64,000 nt of DNA from an uncultured bacterium (GTDB lineage: Bacteria > Actinomycetota > Coriobacteriia > Coriobacteriales > Coriobacteriaceae): the NCBI GenBank assembly GCA_905215385.1, contig CAJMPY010000011.1, positions 1-64,000 of the forward strand, in the 5' to 3' direction. This document shows, in pieces, positions 7,427 through 13,706 of this stretch. The position numbers and the translations under genes are program-made. The notes under the pieces are model-generated. The model made no database searches. It saw only the letters and a program-made list of their open reading frames with translations, and was not told the origin of the DNA. Every line of letters begins with the position of its first letter. The first letter of the stretch is position 1.

Positions 7427-7441
7427 CTATTCCCACTCAAT
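7427..7441 (-). repeat. guaA-end copy, candidate attachment site (middle)
   Basis: CTATTCCCACTCAAT matches the guaA stop region (18966-18980) in 13 of 15 bases, in the same orientation, and again reads IEWE-stop on the minus strand. It separates the broken methyltransferase cluster from the defence-like segment, as expected for a junction between tandem elements. Confidence 0.6.
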
Positions 7442-7555
7442 ACACAACGTTCTCTACCTAGTTCATCTATTTTATCTGATTTACAACCATCCGAACACAG
7501 CGACCTGCTGCGGTATACTGCGGCACGGCACTGGGACAGTACTGTGACAAATACC

Positions 7556-7596
7556 GAAACTCAAACGAAACTCGGCCGGGTTGAGTTTCGATTTTT
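7556..7596 (+). terminator. hairpin with T-run in the 7442-7818 gap
   Basis: GAAACTCAA (7556-7564) pairs perfectly with TTGAGTTTC (7581-7589) and is followed by GATTTTTG. The rest of 7399-7818 holds no gene that I can support. Confidence 0.5.
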
Positions 7597-7818
7597 GTCC
7601 CAGCGGGAAACGGGGTGGGGCGGAGTGATCCGAAACCCTCCCCTAGCATAGCTAACCTGCAAGCCACTTGCGATTATCCCCCGGGAATACTGGCAAGTGG
7701 TTTTGAGGTGCGGGAAGAAAACGCTGGTTAGGACTTCGTCCCTCATGCGCCGCAGGAGAGTATGGTTGCAGGTGGTTATAGCTTGTTTTTAGGGAGCAGT
7801 CGCTTGATTCGGCGTGTG

Positions 7819-8112
7819 CTATTCGGCTTGAGCGTCGGTTCTGCTTTGAGCAATTTTTGCATGCTGCTTAGTTATGAATTTCTCTGACCACGCTTGGAAA
7901 TCCTCCGACGCCTTGCCCTCCATTCGAGAGGTCAGCGACTGCTGAATGCCCTGAAACTCGTTTGCAGTACCTTCATTTGCGGCATCGCGCAGTTTGTAGA
8001 GCAGATCGTTGCAATCGGCGCAAAGAGTTAGCTTCTTGTCTCCGTTGTCTACTGAAGCGAATGCCTCTAGTAGTTTCTTCTTTCTGCCGCAGCAATCACA
8101 CTTCAATTTCAC
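7819..8112 (-). CDS. small zinc-ribbon protein, partner of the upstream membrane protein
   Basis: The 97-aa protein starts MKLKCDCCGRKKKLLEAF and has a second pair in LTLCADCNDLLYKL, giving a CxxC-x(n)-CxxC zinc ribbon at about residues 5-35. The remainder is helical and polar. The start is GTG 8112, preceded by AGGAGGATC, and lies within the last codons of the 8096 gene, with 17 bp of overlap. The two are therefore made together. I do not recognise the family. A role as an accessory or inhibitor of the larger protein is a guess from the tight coupling. Confidence 0.7.
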   Translation of the reverse strand: MKLKCDCCGRKKKLLEAFASVDNGDKKLTLCADCNDLLYKLRDAANEGTANEFQGIQQSLTSRMEGKASEDFQAWSEKFITKQHAKIAQSRTDAQAE

Positions 8113-10024
8113 GATCCTCCTCTTTTAGCGCTTCGGCCAGGTCTTCGGCCAGCGTTTCCATGTCGCGCTCCGTGACCCTCTTGCGAGGTTTCAGGACCCT
8201 CTCAAATAGAGGCTGCAGATACTCTCTAATCTCCTTCTCCTGCTCTTTCGAGCTCACTAGTTTTTCCTGGAGCTTTCTCAGGCTCTTTTTATCGGAGTCA
8301 AGTTGGGATATGGCAGCATCCTGCTCTTCTGCAGTTAGGAGATGCTCTATTTCCATATTGACGAAGACGGCGTTGAACATTCGAGTCGTCCATAGCGCGT
8401 CGTCTTCTCGGATTATGTCTCCGACGGCCTTCGTCGCTGCTCCCGCGACGCCCCCTATCAGCAGGCCTCCGCCCATCCCGATGATCTTCACTGCTTTTTT
8501 GTCGACTTTGTCGGTGAGCTTTTTCCCTGCGATAGCCCCTGTCGCCGCCGTCCCGGCAATCGTGCTTCCGAACGACACGAGTAGAGACGCCATGTTCTTC
8601 GTATATTGCGCCCCGGACAGCCTTCCTTCAATCAGTCTGTATGTGTCCGGTGCGGCGAAGACTACGAACATGACCCCCTGGGTAATGAGGTTCGATCCAA
8701 GAAACTTCGCGAAGCTCTTCTGTGCTGCAGCGCCGTATACGGCCTTCTTCCCGGCCATCGCCCGAAATGCGTTTACTATTTCCTGTGCCGCTTTGGGCCC
8801 TATCCTCTTGGTAATGCCCGCAGCCAACGGGTTTATTGCGTTCAAGAAGCTGGTCCTGGACAGCTGGGAGGCGATGACGCTTCCGGCGAAGCTGAGCCCG
8901 TAGACCCGGACGCCCGTAACGATTGCGCACTTCGCCGCCTCCTTTGGACTTCTGGTGCTCCATAGCGCTTGGGCAAATGCGCAGACGGCGGAAATGCCCA
9001 GTGCGGAAGTGCATGTTATAGAGCACTCGGCGAAGTCGTAGACGAGCGATTCCACTGTTCCCGGCTTGGCAAGGTTGCGAACCTGCTGGTATGAGAGGTT
9101 GCTCTTGCGGATGATATCAAGCGCCGCTTCTGGATCGTTGACTCCTTTAACGGCTCCTTGCTCGATGCGCGTTTTCATATAGGCGACGGCGTCCGCGTAC
9201 TGGTCCTTCGGAACCTCTATCTTCATCGGGTTGTCGTTGAGGTCGTAGTACCTGAATTCCTTGGTGCCAGCCGGCGTTTTCTTGAAGCAGGCCTCTACGG
9301 TTTGGTATGCCGTTTTGCAGAACTTGCACTGCACCGGGGATGCCCCGACTATCTTGTCGGGGCCGTTCTTGGCGTTGTCTCTTCCGACTACCGTTGACTT
9401 CTCGCCGTGAATCCAATCAAGCTTCGCGCCAGCTTCCTCCGCGTAGATTCCATGGCCCGTCTTCGTCTGTCCTGCGCCATAGGCTGCATTGAACATCACG
9501 CCCTCCACGGTGAAGGAGTTCAGGGCGCTGATCGTCGATCTCTCGGCCAACTCCTCCGCTTCTCTCTTTTGCCTTATCACATCGGAACGGTATTCCCTGA
9601 ACGCTTCGTACATAGCCTTGTTCTCGAATACCGCGAGGGTCTCGTCTTTGTATTTGATCGCATATCTGCGATTTCCTTTATCCCAGCGCTCCAGGATGTC
9701 GTAGTCTTCGGGATCGAAGAAATCCCATGGGATGATGCGGTAGATTGCATTCAGTTTCTGGGCCTTCTCGCCGGTTTCCTTCGCTTTTGCTTTGGCTTCT
9801 TTGTTGGCAGCCTTCACGTCTTTCTTGGGCGCTTTGGATATGAATGCGCGATCGGTGAGGGCGATTCCGGCAGGGTATCCTCCATACGAGATCATGTCCG
9901 CCCAGAGAATGACGTGGTCGTTGGGGACGGGTAGGCTCCTTTGGATCCTCTGAGCCTCTTCATGGGTGGGTTTGCCGCTTTTGCTTTGCAGCTCTTCGAT
10001 CATCGCTTGTAATTTCTGATCCAT
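8096..10024 (-). CDS. membrane protein with PH-like N-terminus and PD-(D/E)XK-like motif
   Basis: The 642-aa product is unnamed. Residues about 31-140 (LPVPNDHVILW, GIALTDRAFISKA, IIPWDFFDPEDYDILE) look like a bacterial PH domain interrupted by a charged helix. Residues about 188-240 read HGIYAEEAGAKLDWIHG, then GPDKIVGASPVQCK: a helix glutamate, an Asp and a Q-x-K, in the order of Mrr or Holliday-resolvase-like PD-(D/E)XK nucleases. Several hydrophobic segments follow between about 330 and 535, then a coiled coil at 565-605. An in-frame ATG exists at 10099, but GGAG before ATG 10024 is the better start. A membrane-attached nuclease acting in defence or interbacterial conflict is my inference. 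Confidence 0.6.
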   Translation of the reverse strand: MDQKLQAMIEELQSKSGKPTHEEAQRIQRSLPVPNDHVILWADMISYGGYPAGIALTDRAFISKAPKKDVKAANKEAKAKAKETGEKAQKLNAIYRIIPWDFFDPEDYDILERWDKGNRRYAIKYKDETLAVFENKAMYEAFREYRSDVIRQKREAEELAERSTISALNSFTVEGVMFNAAYGAGQTKTGHGIYAEEAGAKLDWIHGEKSTVVGRDNAKNGPDKIVGASPVQCKFCKTAYQTVEACFKKTPAGTKEFRYYDLNDNPMKIEVPKDQYADAVAYMKTRIEQGAVKGVNDPEAALDIIRKSNLSYQQVRNLAKPGTVESLVYDFAECSITCTSALGISAVCAFAQALWSTRSPKEAAKCAIVTGVRVYGLSFAGSVIASQLSRTSFLNAINPLAAGITKRIGPKAAQEIVNAFRAMAGKKAVYGAAAQKSFAKFLGSNLITQGVMFVVFAAPDTYRLIEGRLSGAQYTKNMASLLVSFGSTIAGTAATGAIAGKKLTDKVDKKAVKIIGMGGGLLIGGVAGAATKAVGDIIREDDALWTTRMFNAVFVNMEIEHLLTAEEQDAAISQLDSDKKSLRKLQEKLVSSKEQEKEIREYLQPLFERVLKPRKRVTERDMETLAEDLAEALKEEDREIEV

Positions 10025-10067
10025 GGCGGCTCCGTAACCCCTTTTCTTTCGTCGAATTATCCCACAT

Positions 10068-10190
10068 TCAGATTGAGTAAAAAATTTTACGCCCTTCATT
10101 GGTGGTAGAAATGGCTACTGGGAAGTCCTTCTTGCCTTCGAGGCATTCGATAAGAACAGGAACCTCCACCAAAGTGGCTCTATCAATCAT
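10068..10190 (-). CDS. possible 40-aa ORF or fragment upstream of the membrane protein
   Basis: A frame from ATG 10190 encodes 40 residues, including VEVPVLIECLEGKKDFPVAI, which look protein-like. I see no ribosome site and an upstream stop lies close by. It may be the tail of a lost gene or a small protein. It ends 43 bp before the start of the 8096 gene. Confidence 0.3.
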   Translation of the reverse strand: MIDRATLVEVPVLIECLEGKKDFPVAISTTNEGRKIFYSI

Positions 10191-10297
10191 GCGCAGAAAA
10201 GGCGGCGGAAGGCGTTCTATGCGCTCTCGTCAGTTGGTCTCTCTTTGCCATTGGACGGGGCTTTCGGGAATGTGACGGTGCCCTGTATGGGAGTCCC

Positions 10298-11467
10298 TCA
10301 CCACGACATCGAAATCTCAATCTTGCCTGCGGCCTTTGCCTTCGCCAGGAATTCCAAGAACTGCTCCGTCTTCCCGTCAACGGGACCAGCGGCTTTCGAG
10401 AAGAACGCTTGCTCAAACGGGAGCTCCCCGACAGGGCTCGATCCCTCTTCCGGGCTCCCTGATAGGAGGATTTTGTCCTCGATGCTGATCACAACGCAGT
10501 TGTGTTCCGTATCGATGATATAGAAGCCATCATGGGTCTCGATTACCTCGCCAGAATCATTGACGAATCGGGCGTCTACGGCGCAGCCGGGGTCCTGCAT
10601 GCGCCTTGCGGTCACTAAGTCTAGTTCTTTGAATCCCGGGATCTCATCCATCGCGGCGCCCGTCGGCGGCACGAAGCCAGCGGGTCCGACATAGACTTTG
10701 CCCACTCCGAACTCGAAGGGGCCGCCCCCTGCGGTTACCTGAGAGGTCCAGACTTCAGGCGATAGACCGAGCTCACTGACGTCGCTGATCTCCCGGATCA
10801 GCTTGAGCAGAGAGCTTATGATGAGCGCCAGGTGCGATACGAGCACCACGCCCTGGTTGTATCTGAAGTCATAAGGGAACTCGAGTGCCGCTTCCTTCTC
10901 CTGCCTGGGGTCGGCGTGGACGAGGTCGGCGTAGTACCAGCCGAGGCCCAGCAGGGTGTCGGATGCAGACGTCACTTTGTCCGAATTGAGCTCCCCTATC
11001 TCCTCGTGAGATGAGATGGCGTTGTAGGAATGAGGCGCAATGTGCTCCTTGCACCATGAGTTGACGAGCTCAAGCAGCTTGCTCTGCCTCTCATCCAGCT
11101 CGACGGTTGAGGTGAGAACGCGGATTGCCGCGACGACCTTTTCGAGCTGAATGGGCTCGCTGTCGACGATGCATGGCCGTATCCTTGCCGCTAGCGATTC
11201 GAAGATCTCCTCGTCTTCCGGTCTGCTGTTCAGTCTCATCGAAACCGTCGAGTCGTTGAAGCGGAGGGTATAGCTTGGTTGGGCAAGCTCTTTTACCTTC
11301 TTGCTCTTGACCAATGAGTGTGCCTCGATTCGACGTGCCCTGACCACGAATCGCTCGAGGGTGTCAATCGCCTCTTGGGGCTCCTTTGGAAGTTTGATGT
11401 GGCGTTCCTGTCTTGACATACGGTCCTCTCCGACGGTGTAAACCTGCTTTCCCTGTCGCATTCCCAT
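10298..11467 (-). CDS. hypothetical protein, 389 aa, in the defence-like segment
   Basis: I do not recognise this protein. It is soluble, without signal peptide or clear membrane helix. The N-terminal third is basic and helical (SRQERHIKLPKEPQEAIDTL), the middle is mixed, with the helix VVLVSHLALIISSLLKLIRE near residue 230, and the C-terminal part has beta-rich segments (FYIIDTEHNCVVISIEDKIL). No nucleotide-binding or catalytic motif stands out. GGGGGA before ATG 11467 supports that start over the one at 11518. It is transcribed away from the intergenic block at 11505 and towards the 8096 gene, and may belong to the same functional group. Confidence 0.65.
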   Translation of the reverse strand: MGMRQGKQVYTVGEDRMSRQERHIKLPKEPQEAIDTLERFVVRARRIEAHSLVKSKKVKELAQPSYTLRFNDSTVSMRLNSRPEDEEIFESLAARIRPCIVDSEPIQLEKVVAAIRVLTSTVELDERQSKLLELVNSWCKEHIAPHSYNAISSHEEIGELNSDKVTSASDTLLGLGWYYADLVHADPRQEKEAALEFPYDFRYNQGVVLVSHLALIISSLLKLIREISDVSELGLSPEVWTSQVTAGGGPFEFGVGKVYVGPAGFVPPTGAAMDEIPGFKELDLVTARRMQDPGCAVDARFVNDSGEVIETHDGFYIIDTEHNCVVISIEDKILLSGSPEEGSSPVGELPFEQAFFSKAAGPVDGKTEQFLEFLAKAKAAGKIEISMSW

Positions 11468-11504
11468 GGGTCCCCCTTCCGCGTTACGCGGGCGTCTCGT
11501 CGCT

Positions 11505-11656
11505 CGGAACTGGGACAATTTGTCCCAGCGGACGAACCCTGATTCGAGGCTTTTATGGGCATCCTTTCCGCCAAAGCGACCGTTTTGCGTTGTCTTGAAA
11601 AGCGAGCCTAATCTTTCATTACATATATTAACTGGGTTAATGCAAACGCAGTGTCC
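11505..11656 (+). repeat. intergenic block A, left part
   Basis: This stretch has the same layout as block B at 16433. GGGACAATTTGTCCC (11512-11526) is followed by about 100 divergent bases, then CATATATTAACTGGGTT and a CAGTGTCC arm at 11649-11656. The matching GGACACTG arm lies at 13503, on the other side of the inserted IS. The function is unknown: it could carry promoters and operators, or be a recombination site. Confidence 0.6.
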
Positions 11657-11664
11657 GTCAACAC

Positions 11665-11688
11665 CGTTGTGTTAGACCACTTTGGATA
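11665..11688 (+). repeat. left terminal inverted repeat of the IS1595-family element
   Basis: 24 bases, matching the right end (13471-13494, reversed) at 23 positions; the mismatch is A11679 against a G. The copy GTCAACAC of the target duplication precedes it at 11657-11664. Confidence 0.85.
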
Positions 11689-11762
11689 AGTGTCCTGCAC
11701 GCAGTACACGCGACGGGGCCCCGGTTGCGACAATTCCATCATCAGGAGAGATGGAGGTTGCA

Positions 11763-12845
11763 ATGGAAGACGTGCTCACCCAGCTGACGAGGCAGTTCCT
11801 CCCGCAGATGACGGCTGCCGAGAAGAGCAGGGTCCTGAGATCGCTCAAGGCGCTGATAGACGCGGAGCTTTTCGAACTCGCGGCAAGCGAGGGGGCGGAA
11901 GACGATCCCGACAGAGCCTGCCCCTGGTGCGGCTCCCCGCATTACGTGAAGAGGGGGCGAGACGGGCGCGGCCGTCAGCGGTTCCTCTGCCGAGGGTGCG
12001 CCAGGACCTTCACCGACGCCACCATGCGCATCTTCTCCACCACCAAGCTCGACAGGTCGGCCTGGATGAGGTTCGCGGAGTGCCACGTGGACATGCTCCC
12101 GCTGCGCGAGTCGGCGGAAAAGTGCGGCGTGTGCCTCAAGACGGCGTTCTTCATGCGCCACAGGCTGCTCGAGGCCATGGCCAAGCGCATGCCCGCCTTC
12201 CGCGTGGAGGCCGGCGGCGGGGCCGAGCTCGACGAGTGCTTCTTCAGGGAGAGCTTCAAGGGAAACCGCTCCAGGTCGGAGTCCGGCATGCCCAGGAAGC
12301 CCCGCACAAGGTCGCAGGGAACCGACGGGCACGAGAAGATATGCGTGCTCACCGGCATCAACGACGCCGGCGACATCTTCTACGAGATCGCGGGGAGGGG
12401 CGGCCTCGACGAGGCGGCAGCCAGGGAGCTGCTCGCCGACAAGCTCGCGGCCGGCGCGATAATCTCGACGGACCGTGCGCACGTGTACCGCCGCGTCCTG
12501 CCCGCCCTCGGCGTCGGCGCGCACATCGCCAGCAAGAGGGAGGAGCACGCCATCAACAGGGTGAACAGCCTCCACTCCCAGATGAGGCACTTCATCGGCA
12601 GGTTCCGGGGTGTCTCCACGAGACGCCTCGAGAACTACCTCGCCTGGTTCAAGTGGACATGGTGCTTCAAGGTCCGCAGGAGCGCGGACGAGCTCGCCGA
12701 GCTCATAGTGAGGCAGGCAGCCCGCGGCACGTACGAGAAGACCTGGCGCCAGTACAAGGTGACCCCCTATCCGTTCTACGAGTACTGGATCAAGCAGGCG
12801 AAATGGGACTCGCGTGCGCGGAGGGCCATATACGGCGCGGCGTGA
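11763..12845 (+). CDS. IS1595-family (ISXO2-like) transposase
   Basis: The 360-aa protein has an N-terminal zinc ribbon (CPWCGSPHYVKRG ... FLCRGCARTF, about residues 45-80), an HTH region, and the ISXO2-like DDE domain: AELDECFF, IISTDRAHVYRR and NRVNSLHSQMRHFIGRFRGV followed by LENYLAWFKW. The two aspartates and the N/E of the last block are present, so it should be active. The frame is open from TTG 11682, but GGAGG at 11754-11758 indicates ATG 11763. It reads convergently with the passenger nucleotidyltransferase. Confidence 0.92.
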   Translation: MEDVLTQLTRQFLPQMTAAEKSRVLRSLKALIDAELFELAASEGAEDDPDRACPWCGSPHYVKRGRDGRGRQRFLCRGCARTFTDATMRIFSTTKLDRSAWMRFAECHVDMLPLRESAEKCGVCLKTAFFMRHRLLEAMAKRMPAFRVEAGGGAELDECFFRESFKGNRSRSESGMPRKPRTRSQGTDGHEKICVLTGINDAGDIFYEIAGRGGLDEAAARELLADKLAAGAIISTDRAHVYRRVLPALGVGAHIASKREEHAINRVNSLHSQMRHFIGRFRGVSTRRLENYLAWFKWTWCFKVRRSADELAELIVRQAARGTYEKTWRQYKVTPYPFYEYWIKQAKWDSRARRAIYGAA

Positions 12846-12916
12846 TGTCCAGGGCGGTCTGGCGCAGCGCATCTGCGGCAAGCGCTGAAGTCGTGCCCCG
12901 ATGCAAATAGCAACAG

Positions 12917-13411
12917 CTAGCGATATTCTTCGGGAACGTCGAAACCGTACTCACGGCATAGGAGCATGACATCGTGGGCGTCGTGCTCGTCATGCTGATA
13001 GCCCAAGTGAAACAACAGCTGGCTTTCGGGGTCGATGCACGACACCTCCACCTCGCCGATGCGCCCCCTCCCCGAAAAGACCTCCCCGGGAAAACGATCT
13101 CCCTGATACAGAATATCGCCATTCTCGGCGAAATCGAAGCAATGCAGGTCGACGATGCGCCCCGCCTCGTCTTGCCACACCGTGTGATCTTCGGTGGTGA
13201 AAGATGCAGCCACCTCGGAAAACCCCTCATCAGCAATTAGATCCACGAACCTTTGGTAATCCCCGCGCTGAACGAACAGGTCGATGTCGTTATGAGCCCT
13301 GGTCTCACGCCCGACAAGCGCATCGACGCCCCAGCCGCCATCAAGGTATACGCCAATGCCCGCACCTGCGGAAAGGCCGATTATCCAACACGCATCATCC
13401 TTGGTGACCAT
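12917..13411 (-). CDS. nucleotidyltransferase, AadB/lincosamide-type, IS passenger
   Basis: The 164-aa protein has the minimal nucleotidyltransferase signature GGWGVDALVGRETRAHNDID, with G-G-W, Asp and D-x-D metal ligands at about residues 25-45, then VDLHCFDF carrying the third acidic residue. This is the layout of aminoglycoside 2''-adenylyltransferases and Lnu-type lincosamide nucleotidyltransferases. The drug, if any, cannot be told from sequence. A GGAG site precedes ATG 13411. It lies inside the IS1595-family element, so it can be carried with it; a comparable arrangement is known for lnu(P) on a Clostridium perfringens IS1595-like element. Confidence 0.82.
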   Translation of the reverse strand: MVTKDDACWIIGLSAGAGIGVYLDGGWGVDALVGRETRAHNDIDLFVQRGDYQRFVDLIADEGFSEVAASFTTEDHTVWQDEAGRIVDLHCFDFAENGDILYQGDRFPGEVFSGRGRIGEVEVSCIDPESQLLFHLGYQHDEHDAHDVMLLCREYGFDVPEEYR

Positions 13412-13470
13412 AGGAGCTCCTTCGCTTTCGCCTGCTATCTAAGCAAGAAAGATTATAGGAAAAGTCCCAG

Positions 13471-13494
13471 TATCCAAAGCGGTCTAACACAACG
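13471..13494 (-). repeat. right terminal inverted repeat of the IS1595-family element
   Basis: 24 bases, inverted copy of 11665-11688. The second GTCAACAC follows directly at 13495-13502. Confidence 0.85.
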
Positions 13495-13502
13495 GTCAAC
13501 AC

Positions 13503-13614
13503 GGACACTGCGGGCTCTTTCCCGGTGATACGATTTTCCAAGTTCGCCGAAATCGTGCGAGCCTATTGGTCAAGCTCGCCTTCACAAACGCAGTAGAAAC
13601 ACGGTAATAGGTGG
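13503..13614 (+). repeat. intergenic block A, right part
   Basis: It begins with the GGACACTG arm and continues with about 90 bases (CGATTTTCCAAG ... CTTCACAAACGCAG ... AAACACGG) that closely match 16594-16702. Together with 11505-11656 it makes one copy of the block split by the IS. Confidence 0.65.
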
Positions 13615-13706
13615 TAGTTATACAGCTTGATTGCGATATCGCGCCTTTTAGGGATTTTCTTTGTCGTGTTAAACCTTCCCTTTACCATTGACGATGGAGG
13701 TTTCTC

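Larger units (their letters stand above)
11665..13494. mobile_element. IS1595-family element (ISXO2-like) with passenger gene
   Basis: The element is 1830 bp. Its ends are 24-bp inverted repeats (11665-11688 and 13471-13494) with one mismatch; both begin CGTTGTGTTAGACC. It is flanked by an 8-bp duplication, GTCAACAC (11657-11664 and 13495-13502), as expected for IS1595. It carries an ISXO2-type transposase and, convergent to it, a nucleotidyltransferase passenger. The target was the loop of a palindrome, CGCAGTGTCC/GGACACTGCG. The intact ends and duplication suggest recent insertion. Confidence 0.88.
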
